Shown here in pieces: positions 7,881 to 16,093 of a DNA stretch of 64,000 bases. Position 1 is the stretch's first letter. The number at the start of each line of letters is the position of its first letter. The notes beneath the pieces were generated by a model, which saw only the letters and a program-made list of their open reading frames with translations, ran no database searches and was not told the origin of the DNA. This stretch comes from Bacillus sp. RO1 (GTDB taxonomy: Bacteria; Bacillota; Bacilli; Bacillales; Bacillaceae_I), in NCBI RefSeq assembly GCF_012524115.1, contig NZ_JAAZWB010000084.1:160299-224298 (forward strand), given 5' to 3'. The position numbers were made by a program, and so were the translations under genes.

Positions 7881-10638
7881 CCAGGATAATTGGTGGAAAA
7901 AAAATTGGCCGTTTGTTTTGGGCTCGGTTTTACTTGGTCATTCTGCATTTCAATTAATTAGAGCGCTAATAAACCAGGTGATCCTCATAAAAACACATAT
8001 TAGTGGGGAGCGGTACTCTCTGTTTTTAATGGGAGACCCCTTATATCCAAGTAAGGTAGCCTCTATCATCATCATGGTCATGTTGATATACAGTTGGTTA
8101 TTTTCTACGAGATTATCAAAATTTCAGCCCCTTGGATGGCGACTTACGCAATTTCTAGTCATGATAGGAGGGGTAGTTGGTCATTTCTTGTGGCATGTCA
8201 CAGCTAATACCTATCAGCATGTCATTCCGTACTTTGAATCCCGACTATCTGAGGTGTTTATAGAACATGTAGGTATGAGAAGTGTGCTTTTCAATAACAC
8301 AGAGCATTTTTTCTGGTTGTTAGTATCCTTGCCGTATATGGTTGTGTTTCTAATCATCCTGTATGTTGGTGGTCTATATACAAAAGATCAGAACGATATT
8401 GTGGAAGCATTCAGAGAGTTTACGTGGTCTGGGCGTTGGCTACAAAAAATAGCTGATGTAGAAAAAAGAGAAGTGTGGCCGGATGTTGAATTAGGTCCTG
8501 ATATAGAAAATAATGAAATTGTGGTGCAACCAGGTCGAGATAGAACGTTAAACGGGATAATTATCGGTAGTATCGGTACTGGTAAGACAGCAGCATTAGC
8601 TTTACCTAAAATTAATCAAGATTTACATCATATAACCAAATTCATTAATTCCTATCCTCGAATTTCAAAGCATGAGAATTATCACTCAGAAGAGGTAAAA
8701 GGAATGTACTTGAATGGAATATCCATCATTGAGCCGTCAAATGATCTTTGTCAAAAAGCATTTCAATTAGTTCAAGCTCATAACATTCCAGAGCAAAGTA
8801 TTACTTATATCAATCCGTTAGATAAGAATACCCCTTCTATTAATGCGATGAAGGGGCCAGTTGATAAGGTAGCAGAAGCATTTGCTATGGTTATTGAGGG
8901 TTTGAATGAAAGTGGTGATGGAGGAAACTTCTTCTTCGAGCAATCGCAAAGGAACCACTTAAAGCATTATATTTACTTATTGAAGCTGCACGAACCTGAA
9001 AAAGAAGTAACGTTTGATATGTTATTAGATATGTATAATAACTCTCAGTTAGTAAGAAGGATGCACGTATTACTCAAAGCTAGAATTCCAAAAGATATAG
9101 ATTCCATTGAGGATAGAGATGAACGGAACCATTGGAAGATTGTTCAACAGATTGACGAATGGTTTGACCAAAACTTATTACCAAAAACAATTCGTACTCC
9201 GCAAGGGGAGATAACGGAAAAAGTACAGGAAGGAGAGTATAGAGGGGAAGATAAGTATTATGATGCGAAAGCGGAATACGTACAAGGTTTACGAAATATC
9301 TTGAATGACGTGGGTGCTAACCCGCTCATAAGAAGGGTACTATTTGGTAAAAGTGATTTCGATTTTGATCAGCACTTGGAAGCCGGTGGAGTCCTTTTAG
9401 TTAACACAGCAAAAGGGGAGCTATCTGGACTTGCGAATGTGTTAGGGAAAATTGTGTTGCTGAGTCTACAAAATGCCGTATTCCGTAGACCTCCAAATAC
9501 TAGTACATTCCACCATATCCTAATTGATGAAGCGCCAGATTACCTTTACCAACCGTTTAGAGAATTCCCTGCACAATCACGTAAATATAAAGTAATCGTG
9601 ACAGTAATTATGCAAACTATCGCCCAGCTGGCTGATAGATACGGGGAACACTACATGGAAACCTTGATTGGTACGCTTAGAAATAGATTCGTGTATGGGG
9701 ATTTACCTGCATTTGACTCTCAGTACTTTTCCAAAATGTTTGGAGAGAAGTGGGAGTACGAAGAGAGTACTAACGAGATGTCTGTTTCTCCGCTCCAAGA
9801 TAATCCAATGACCAGGTCTGGATCTACGTTTCAAAAGGTTAAGAATGTTGCTTTGTCTGAAGCAGATATTATGTTCCAACGGGAATTTGAATGTGCGGTT
9901 AAGATTGTAGTTAATAATCGTCCTATGCCAGTAAGGAGGATAAAAGCTAATTTCGTTCCAAAAGAGCAATTCAAGAAGGCTGCCGTGTTGGTAGATGATG
10001 AAGCGGCTGCAATTTGGTTAGAAGAAAGAGCGGGTATTACCTCTAATCCTATAGACGATGTAATTGATATTGAGCCTATCGAAGATGAAGTGGAAGTTGT
10101 CCCAGAAACTACACTACTTTCACAATCAAAGGAACAACTTGGGGATTCTCATGAAAAATCTTTTGAAGAAGAAGTAGAAAGGTCTATCTCACAACGTCTT
10201 GATGAAATGCCAAAGGATTCTGTAGTATATACCGCTCCACCAACCTCTAGATTAAGAAGTAAGGTGAAGCGGGAAGTGGAGCCTATAATTCTACTAGAAG
10301 ATGTAATTCTGGAAGCAAAAGAGGAGGCAGCTGTTGCTGTAGAACTTGAGGAAAATCATCCATTCGTCTTAGAAGATACAACAGCAAATACCCATACACA
10401 TACACAAAGGGAAACTATTGACTCTAGCCAGTCTAAAGATAAAAATCACAGACCGGAAACATTAGATGCTGAGCCCATCACAGATTGGTCCCAAACGTTA
10501 AAGGGGGAGCCTGTTAGTGAGGAAAAGAGAGAAAAAGAAGCGGATGAAGAACGATTAAACACTAAACTACCAGTATCTTCTTTAAATGATAAAGAAAAGG
10601 GCTTCTTAGATGAAATTGTAAAATTTGTAGATGAATAG
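7873..10638 (+). CDS. VirD4/TraG-type coupling ATPase
   Basis: 921 aa. Three to four membrane segments occupy residues 1-180, followed by a cytosolic ATPase with Walker A GSIGTGKT at about 231-238 and Walker B HILIDEAPD near 550. The region between them (PSINAMKGPVDKVAEAFAMV, EQSQRNHLKHYIYLL) is typical of VirD4 coupling proteins, which bring relaxosome DNA to the secretion channel. The last 220 residues are acidic and low in complexity (many E, D, S and T), probably a disordered docking tail. The gene is coupled to the upstream Replic_Relax gene. It differs from VirB4 in its N-terminal membrane anchor and motif context. Confidence 0.85.
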   Translation: MNDQDNWWKKNWPFVLGSVLLGHSAFQLIRALINQVILIKTHISGERYSLFLMGDPLYPSKVASIIIMVMLIYSWLFSTRLSKFQPLGWRLTQFLVMIGGVVGHFLWHVTANTYQHVIPYFESRLSEVFIEHVGMRSVLFNNTEHFFWLLVSLPYMVVFLIILYVGGLYTKDQNDIVEAFREFTWSGRWLQKIADVEKREVWPDVELGPDIENNEIVVQPGRDRTLNGIIIGSIGTGKTAALALPKINQDLHHITKFINSYPRISKHENYHSEEVKGMYLNGISIIEPSNDLCQKAFQLVQAHNIPEQSITYINPLDKNTPSINAMKGPVDKVAEAFAMVIEGLNESGDGGNFFFEQSQRNHLKHYIYLLKLHEPEKEVTFDMLLDMYNNSQLVRRMHVLLKARIPKDIDSIEDRDERNHWKIVQQIDEWFDQNLLPKTIRTPQGEITEKVQEGEYRGEDKYYDAKAEYVQGLRNILNDVGANPLIRRVLFGKSDFDFDQHLEAGGVLLVNTAKGELSGLANVLGKIVLLSLQNAVFRRPPNTSTFHHILIDEAPDYLYQPFREFPAQSRKYKVIVTVIMQTIAQLADRYGEHYMETLIGTLRNRFVYGDLPAFDSQYFSKMFGEKWEYEESTNEMSVSPLQDNPMTRSGSTFQKVKNVALSEADIMFQREFECAVKIVVNNRPMPVRRIKANFVPKEQFKKAAVLVDDEAAAIWLEERAGITSNPIDDVIDIEPIEDEVEVVPETTLLSQSKEQLGDSHEKSFEEEVERSISQRLDEMPKDSVVYTAPPTSRLRSKVKREVEPIILLEDVILEAKEEAAVAVELEENHPFVLEDTTANTHTHTQRETIDSSQSKDKNHRPETLDAEPITDWSQTLKGEPVSEEKREKEADEERLNTKLPVSSLNDKEKGFLDEIVKFVDE

Positions 10639-10738
10639 ATTCAAATACGAAGATTAAGGAAAGTATTGCATCATTTTCCAATATCGTTTAGAATCACAGT
10701 ATAAACAATCGTCGTTAATCTATTGCGACATAAATAAT

Positions 10739-10800
10739 CTGGGAAAAACCCACAAGAACGATAGTGTACTTATGTGCATTGTCTCCTTGTGGGTTTTTTT
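10739..10800 (+). promoter_or_regulatory. Leader attenuator L2 before the S1-domain gene
   Basis: TGGGAA (10740-10745) precedes ACCCACAAG (10748-10756), which pairs with CTTGTGGGT (10786-10794), and seven T residues follow. An inner stem pairs GATAGTGTAC with GTGCATTGTC using wobble pairs. It lies 48 nt before the next start codon. It could also terminate the VirD4 operon 100 nt upstream, but the shared core with L1 and L3 argues for a leader function. Confidence 0.6.
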
Positions 10801-10847
10801 GCATTTTATTACACTACTAAACTACCTTGAGAGTGGAGGAATAAGGA

Positions 10848-11738
10848 ATGTTAGAAACACAAACATGGTCAAAAGAAGAATTAGACAGTTTGGCGAGAGC
10901 GCACAGAAATCAAGAAATCATTGAAGGTATTGTGCAATCTGTAGGGTTTTTGAATCTACCTGTTAAAGAAGAAGGAAAAACTGTTCTAAAAGAAACAGAA
11001 GTAGCAATTTTCCGTTTGCGTGGTGGAGTGAAAGCTTACTGCCCAGAAGCAGAGTTCAGTGACCGTAAATATAAGTCGTTGAATGGTTTCGTTGGATCTA
11101 TTCAAAACATGGTAATTGAGCGAATTGACCTAGACCACCAAATCGCGATTGTATCCGTTAAGAAAGCGGACAAGATTAAAGCAGAGGGGTTTTGGAGCCA
11201 ACTTGATTATCTGGAAAAGAAAGAATCTTTAAACGATGAAATTTTTGAAGGTACAGTCTCAGGTATTAACGGAAAATCGGATACCATTCATGTTCGTGTG
11301 GATGGAGTAGACTGCTTTATGCTTCGAAATGACTGGGATTGGAATCGTTCCTTTGATATCTCTACCGTTGTAGACCGCGGAAGTAAAATCAATGTAAAAG
11401 TAGTAAAATTTGACAAAGAACAAGGTTTAGTCCGTGTTTCCAGGAAGCTCACTATGGAAGATCCATTCTCCAAACTTGAAAATCTTAAAGAAATGCAAGT
11501 AGTTGCCGGAAGAGTAGTGGAAGTTAGTCAGATTCATGGGTTGTTTGTGCAAATAGAAGAAGGTGTTGTACTTAAAGCAATTAAGCCACGGACTTTGGAA
11601 GAGCCGGTAGTTGGAGATATTGTGTCGTGTCGTATTCGAGAAATCGACGCAAGACGAAGAAGAGGCAAGGTTGTAATTGTAGATTATCCACGCGGAAAGA
11701 AGAAAATCAAAGATTTAGGTTCGTTCTTATTTGAATAA
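10848..11738 (+). CDS. Triple S1-domain RNA-binding protein
   Basis: 296 aa, basic, no signal peptide. Three S1/OB-fold modules can be read: residues about 17-95 (diverged), 125-205 (FEGTVSGIN..., ending LVRVSRK) and 215-285 (VAGRVVEVSQIHGLFVQIEE..., then VVGDIVSCRI). S1 domains bind single-stranded RNA, as in ribosomal protein S1 or RNase/antitermination factors. The gene is the first behind leader L2 and is coupled (TAATG) to a winged-helix gene. An RNA-binding protein within an element whose operons start with terminator leaders suggests it could control readthrough or translation; that link is inference. Confidence 0.75.
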   Translation: MLETQTWSKEELDSLARAHRNQEIIEGIVQSVGFLNLPVKEEGKTVLKETEVAIFRLRGGVKAYCPEAEFSDRKYKSLNGFVGSIQNMVIERIDLDHQIAIVSVKKADKIKAEGFWSQLDYLEKKESLNDEIFEGTVSGINGKSDTIHVRVDGVDCFMLRNDWDWNRSFDISTVVDRGSKINVKVVKFDKEQGLVRVSRKLTMEDPFSKLENLKEMQVVAGRVVEVSQIHGLFVQIEEGVVLKAIKPRTLEEPVVGDIVSCRIREIDARRRRGKVVIVDYPRGKKKIKDLGSFLFE

Positions 11739-12694
11739 TGACCACTCAAACTGAAAGTAACGAACTGCAGATTCAGTACTATCTTTCGAGAGAGGGTGAT
11801 GTTCCATTTTGGGATCACCCCCTTATGTATGGATATAGAAAACTACCTAAAAACTACCGACCGTTTGTTAACGTGGAGCAAACGATAAATGCTTACCAAA
11901 GGAAGCTTTTAGATGAGAAGGATTTTACTGTACTGAAAATTGTTGGGGATGCTATTGCTGCGAATGAAGATCAGATAAGAAGGTATTTAAGTGCGAAGAT
12001 GTCTAGGTCAGAAACGTCAAAAATATTGGAACGCTTAAGAAGAAATGGCTTTGTTGACCGTTGGCATTGTCGATTGGAAAATGATGAAGCAGAAGAAATC
12101 CGCCCACCCGCTCCATTTACATTGGGGATAGCAGGGTATAAGCTAATGAAACATTTTTATCCAGCTACTCCTTTTATGAATCCAAATTCATGGGATAACC
12201 ATAACATTAAAACGTTACAGCGCTATGTAGCTATGAATGAGTTAAGGTGCTTATTAGTGGAAAGTAAAACCATCAAGGGTTGGGTGTGGAATGGTGTGAT
12301 GGACCTAAACAGGGCCATTAAGAAACCTCTAGGTACTGCTCTTGTTAGCACTCCTAAGGCGGATATTAATTTAATTATTGAGAGAGTTCAAATGTCACAA
12401 GACTTTGTAGGGTTTTTAAGAGGGAAACTGCATCAATGGAAGAAGGTATATGATACGAAAAAGTCTCTCCCTATACAAGGAGTAACAGAAACGATGCCTA
12501 TTGTGGTTATTTTTGTTAGTACCTTATCAGCTGCAGAGCACATCCATAAACATTTAATGCTAGATACATATCCATTCACCGTTTGGCTTTGTGTAGAGGA
12601 GTTTTTTGAAGAACACGGACTAACAAAATCATGTTTCGCTCCACAAGGACAAGAGGTCAAGCGTATGTATCTAGATTTCTTTGAAATTAATTAA
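11738..12694 (+). CDS. Winged-helix protein, possible Replic_Relax-like paralogue
   Basis: 318 aa, start codon overlapping the S1 gene stop (TAATG). Residues about 60-120 look like a winged helix (NEDQIRRYLSAKMSRSETSK, then LRRNGFVDRW). The C-terminal half contains a strand VVIFVSTLSAAEH followed by helices, reminiscent of the nuclease-like domain of the 6609 protein, but the PD...ExD residues are not evident. Size and domain order resemble that protein, so a degenerate paralogue acting in DNA processing is possible. No firm family assignment. Confidence 0.5.
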   Translation: MTTQTESNELQIQYYLSREGDVPFWDHPLMYGYRKLPKNYRPFVNVEQTINAYQRKLLDEKDFTVLKIVGDAIAANEDQIRRYLSAKMSRSETSKILERLRRNGFVDRWHCRLENDEAEEIRPPAPFTLGIAGYKLMKHFYPATPFMNPNSWDNHNIKTLQRYVAMNELRCLLVESKTIKGWVWNGVMDLNRAIKKPLGTALVSTPKADINLIIERVQMSQDFVGFLRGKLHQWKKVYDTKKSLPIQGVTETMPIVVIFVSTLSAAEHIHKHLMLDTYPFTVWLCVEEFFEEHGLTKSCFAPQGQEVKRMYLDFFEIN

Positions 12695-12719
12695 CCTTGC
12701 TTGTAACAGCAGGGTTAAT
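12690..12719 (+). terminator. Hairpin at the end of the winged-helix gene
   Basis: ATTAACCTTGCT pairs perfectly with AGCAGGGTTAAT except for one wobble, with a 6-nt loop. It overlaps the stop codon and is followed by only a short T tract (TTTCC), so it may be a partial terminator or an RNA-stability element before the lipoprotein gene. Confidence 0.5.
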
Positions 12720-12746
12720 TTCCTCAAGTGTAAAGGAGAAGAAAGA

Positions 12747-13265
12747 ATGAAGCACATCTATATATTAATTCTTGCAGTTTGCTTTGTTTTTACAAGCGGT
12801 TGTTCTAGTTCAGATAGTGGATCTGCTAAGGCTAATAATGACCCGGAACTCGGGGAAGCCCTAGAGTCATATCAAACATTTTTAGGTAATACCTTAAACG
12901 ACTCTACGAGTCTCCTAGATCGCTACAATGCCTTAGTGGACAGCTTGTATGTGCAAGATGTATCTGCTGATCAACTTGCAAATTCATTAAAAGAAATTAT
13001 CAAGGATTCCTCTGAATTAGTTAAACATGTAGATGGCCATGATTACTACCATCAAAATATACAACCGTATCATAGGAGCCTAATTGGTTATATTAACGAG
13101 CAGCACCAATTGTTTCTGGACTCAATTGAAATGGCCAATAATGATAGGGTTGATAAAGGCGAATTGCGTGAAAACTACTTAATAGTGAAGGAAAGTCAGA
13201 ATAACATTATTAATTCATGGGGAACAGCTGCAGAACCGGCTGAACAGCAAGGAAAACCATTTTAA
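12747..13265 (+). CDS. Small lipoprotein of the transfer region
   Basis: 172 aa from ATG 12747, chosen because AAAGGAGAAG lies 6-12 nt upstream and because it gives a clean lipoprotein signal: MKHIYILILAVCFVFTSGC, lipobox FTSGC with the cysteine at 19. The mature part is helical and acidic (QTFLGNTLNDSTSLLDRYNA...), with no recognised family. It should be anchored on the outer face of the membrane. Its place between the S1/wHTH pair and the Tad operon suggests a structural or surface role in the transfer apparatus. Confidence 0.7.
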   Translation: MKHIYILILAVCFVFTSGCSSSDSGSAKANNDPELGEALESYQTFLGNTLNDSTSLLDRYNALVDSLYVQDVSADQLANSLKEIIKDSSELVKHVDGHDYYHQNIQPYHRSLIGYINEQHQLFLDSIEMANNDRVDKGELRENYLIVKESQNNIINSWGTAAEPAEQQGKPF

Positions 13266-13279
13266 AAGGAGCACTTTAC

Positions 13280-13414
13280 ATGAGTAAATTATTCAGAACA
13301 CCAGAGGATATAATGAGAAAAAAGAAACGAAATAAAGTCTTGGGATATTCGTCACTCATGGTTGTTGTGCCACTATTTGCTGTAGTTCTAACGTACTTGT
13401 TGAATGAGATATAA
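13280..13414 (+). CDS. 44-aa single-pass membrane peptide
   Basis: ATG at 13280 follows AAAAGGAGCACTTTAC. The product starts MSKLFRTPEDIMRKKKRNK, a basic cytosolic segment, followed by one membrane segment (LMVVVPLFAVVLTYLL) and a short tail. It lies 14 nt after the lipoprotein gene, so they are probably co-transcribed. No family recognised. The positive-inside rule places the N-terminus in the cytosol. Confidence 0.55.
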   Translation: MSKLFRTPEDIMRKKKRNKVLGYSSLMVVVPLFAVVLTYLLNEI

Positions 13415-13487
13415 GGACTAACTTTAATATTGACCACCAAAATAAGAAGTGGTATTATCTAGAAGAACACTTTTCTAAGGGTTTTTA

Positions 13488-13514
13488 TGTACCCCGTTCC
13501 GCTGACGGGGTGCA
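13488..13514 (+). terminator. Terminator-like hairpin upstream of leader L3
   Basis: TGTACCCCGT pairs with ACGGGGTGCA (one wobble) around a 7-nt loop, and TTTAATCTT follows. It probably ends the lipoprotein operon, which makes the second hairpin at 13552-13611 a separate leader element. Confidence 0.55.
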
Positions 13515-13543
13515 TTTAATCTTAGATTCACAATTATATAAAT

Positions 13544-13611
13544 TGGGAAGCACCCACAAAGTACATGAAGCTAAATTTAGCTTTTATTTCATGTGTTTTG
13601 TGGGTTTTTTT
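13544..13611 (+). promoter_or_regulatory. Leader attenuator L3 before the Tad-like operon
   Basis: TGGGAAG (13544-13550) precedes ACCCACAAA (13552-13560), which pairs with TTTTGTGGGT (13597-13604), and seven T residues follow. Inner stems pair ACATGAA with TTCATGT and GCTAAA with TTTAGC. It lies 22 nt before the start codon of the first tad-like gene. After the T run it shares a TTTTTAGGAGGTG segment with L1. Confidence 0.65.
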
Positions 13612-13632
13612 ACGTTTTTAGGAGGTGTATCC

Positions 13633-15171
13633 ATGCAAAGAGTATTGCTTGCAACAGGAGATAAAAGTTATAGCCAGATAGTCAGGAAAGCACTTAGCGC
13701 TTATAACAACAATTTCTACATTATTGAAAACGAAGTGTTCCATCGAGATTACCTGGATGAAATTATTGAACATGAAAAACCCACCATCCTAATTCTTCAT
13801 GATTTTTACTTGCAGAGTAGTAAGTTGACTAAAGAAGAAAAAGAACAAGAGCTTATACAGATAATACAAAAATTGCGAATGAAGTACGAAGATGAAATTC
13901 GTGTCGTTTACTTATGTGAGAGAGAAAGAGGAGATCCGCTACTTTTCTCTTTGGCTAGTAACAATGTTTTAGATATTTTTAATACTCCGAGTTTTAGTAT
14001 CGCTGCTTTCACAGAGCAATTGTTAGAGAAACCTCGTTACTCCAAAGTAGCGAAGTTCATGACAGATGAAGTGAGACAGGCGCCGAAAGTGGAGGTTGAG
14101 GATGCGGTTACAGATGAAGATGAGGTAATTACTTCAGATGAAACAAAAGTACAATCTTCAGAAAAGCCAGCTGGCAACTCAAGAGAAAAACAAGTAATAA
14201 AAAAAGTAGTTGAGAAAAAGGTTGTAAATAAAGTAGTAGAAAAGAAAGTTATCCAAAAGCAAGTCATTAAAAAACAGTATCAATTTAATGTAACCAACAA
14301 TGTCGAAAAAATAGTGGGGGTTACCATTCCACCCAAGCTTATCTTGGTAGGTAGTCCTTATAGAAGAACAGGAACCACGTTCTTTGCACATATTTTAGCA
14401 AAACACATTTCTGATATGGGAGTAGGGGCAACTTATATAGAAAACCCATATCAAGTTGGATATACCTTTGACCGCTTTTACGGACATAAGAATGCTACTA
14501 ACTATAAAAGCTTATTCGCCAAATTAGAAATGGAGGTAAGGAAAGAAACAACTGAATACGAAGCCATTATCGAATCCCAAAACGATAACTTTGAATGGAA
14601 ACACGAAGGAGTTAACATCGTAGCCACAAATCCCATGAAGGAAGATGTTTATCCAGAAGAAACCATAGATTTAACACTTTTCATGAAACTGCTGTTGTCT
14701 CTTCACAAAACCCCTTATGTAGTGGTTGATGTTGGAGGAGATTGGCATAGAGAAGTTTACCGAGAGCTCTATAGTATAGCTGATCATGTATTTATGTTAT
14801 TCGAGCCAGATATCCCACTAATTGAAAGGTTTGAAATGACCGAAGAACACAGAATGAATAAGCTTCGTGAAATGCTCAAAGAAGAAAAAACACAAATTGT
14901 TGGCAACAAAATGAGTGAAGAAATTGCAAAAGAGATACTTGATGGAGCTGCTTATCTAATCCCAAATGTACCTTCAGAAGAGATATTCCAAATGCAATTT
15001 GTCGGTAGTTTTTTGCCAAATAAAAAAGAAAATATCAAATTAATTAGCCAAGCATTTAATCCCATAGTAGAAGATTTATTACCAGAAGAATTTATTAAGA
15101 AAAAGAAAAAAGAAGGTTCTTTGTTTAAGAGCATTTTTAAAAGTAAGAATGTCGAGTTAAAAGAAGTTTAA
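13633..15171 (+). CDS. TadZ/CpaE-like protein with receiver-like domain and degenerate P-loop ATPase
   Basis: 512 aa from ATG 13633, preceded by AGGAGGTGTATCC; the longer frame upstream runs through leader L3 and is not expected to be translated. Residues 1-130 resemble an atypical receiver domain. A linker rich in KVVEKKV-type repeats (about 190-220) follows, then a ParA/MinD-like domain with the P-loop written GSPYRRTGTTFF, lacking the usual lysine. TadZ/CpaE proteins position Tad pilus machines at the membrane or pole. The charged repeat linker is unusual. First gene of the tad-like operon. Confidence 0.65.
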   Translation: MQRVLLATGDKSYSQIVRKALSAYNNNFYIIENEVFHRDYLDEIIEHEKPTILILHDFYLQSSKLTKEEKEQELIQIIQKLRMKYEDEIRVVYLCERERGDPLLFSLASNNVLDIFNTPSFSIAAFTEQLLEKPRYSKVAKFMTDEVRQAPKVEVEDAVTDEDEVITSDETKVQSSEKPAGNSREKQVIKKVVEKKVVNKVVEKKVIQKQVIKKQYQFNVTNNVEKIVGVTIPPKLILVGSPYRRTGTTFFAHILAKHISDMGVGATYIENPYQVGYTFDRFYGHKNATNYKSLFAKLEMEVRKETTEYEAIIESQNDNFEWKHEGVNIVATNPMKEDVYPEETIDLTLFMKLLLSLHKTPYVVVDVGGDWHREVYRELYSIADHVFMLFEPDIPLIERFEMTEEHRMNKLREMLKEEKTQIVGNKMSEEIAKEILDGAAYLIPNVPSEEIFQMQFVGSFLPNKKENIKLISQAFNPIVEDLLPEEFIKKKKKEGSLFKSIFKSKNVELKEV

Positions 15172-15191
15172 AACCAGAGAGGGAGACAATA

Positions 15192-16079
15192 GTGAAACCA
15201 TGGATGAAAATAACCGCAGGGCTAACTCTAGCTCTTAGTGTAATCGGTTTTATCGTAATATGGGACGTAAAAATCAAAGATCAAATAGATAGTATAGATG
15301 TGGTTGTCGTAAAGCCAGGAGTGGAAATTCTGGAGCATGAAATGATAACAAAAGAAAAATTATCAGTAGAAAAACGCCGGAGAACATCCATAGTAGAAGG
15401 TGTTGTTTTACCACATGAACTAGAAGATGTTTTAGGAACAACGGCTATCCACCACTTAGCAGGCAATTCATTACTGTCTAAACGCTCTTTAGATTTTGAA
15501 GGACTCAAACCTAATCCGTATTTTGGGCAAGCCATACGTCCTATTCCAAATGAATGGATTTACGCTAAACCTTCTACGTTAAGAAGAAACGATAAAATCA
15601 GCCTTTATCTCTTCGCACCTGAGAACACGGACGGATCTGCTGATATACAAGGCTTATCTCCCCAACAAATCGAAAAGCTCAAAGAACTTGAAGAAAAGCA
15701 AAATGAAGAGAGTGAGCAGTACCAGGAAGAAAGAGAGAATATAGCCGCAAGCAATAAAACGGAAGTAAGCAATAAAGAGGACACAGAAAAGAAAATCAGA
15801 AAAAGCATAATAGATGAGAATATCAAGGACTTAAGCGAAACGGAATTGCTTGCTCAAATAGAATCTGGAAACATACCGCTTTTGGTGGATATTCCAATTA
15901 TCTATGCAAAAGACGGAAGTGGAAATGAAGTTCGCAACGGAGAGAATTCCTCTGAGGAGGAACGATTAACCTCCACAGGTACTATTTCAGATTTAGAGTT
16001 AATTCTAACAGAAGACGAATATCGGTTTCTCAAGGAATATATCGAAATGGGATACAAGCTATATATAACATATGTGTAA
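15192..16079 (+). CDS. CpaB/SAF-domain pilus assembly protein
   Basis: 295 aa, GTG start at 15192 behind GAGAGGGAGAC. An N-terminal membrane anchor (ITAGLTLALSVIGFIVIW) is followed by a SAF-like domain (VVVVKPGVEILEHEMITKEKL...), as in CpaB/RcpC. A charged, glutamate-rich segment spans about 155-215. In Tad systems CpaB interacts with the secretin or with wall components; Gram-positive versions lack a secretin, and none is seen here. It lies 20 nt after the TadZ-like gene. Confidence 0.7.
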   Translation: MKPWMKITAGLTLALSVIGFIVIWDVKIKDQIDSIDVVVVKPGVEILEHEMITKEKLSVEKRRRTSIVEGVVLPHELEDVLGTTAIHHLAGNSLLSKRSLDFEGLKPNPYFGQAIRPIPNEWIYAKPSTLRRNDKISLYLFAPENTDGSADIQGLSPQQIEKLKELEEKQNEESEQYQEERENIAASNKTEVSNKEDTEKKIRKSIIDENIKDLSETELLAQIESGNIPLLVDIPIIYAKDGSGNEVRNGENSSEEERLTSTGTISDLELILTEDEYRFLKEYIEMGYKLYITYV

Positions 16080-16093
16080 AGGAGTGAGACGGG

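Noticed and set aside
13510..13632. Upstream extension of the first TadZ-like protein
   Set aside because: It would be translated through the L3 terminator hairpin; ATG 13633 has an AGGAGGTG ribosome binding site.
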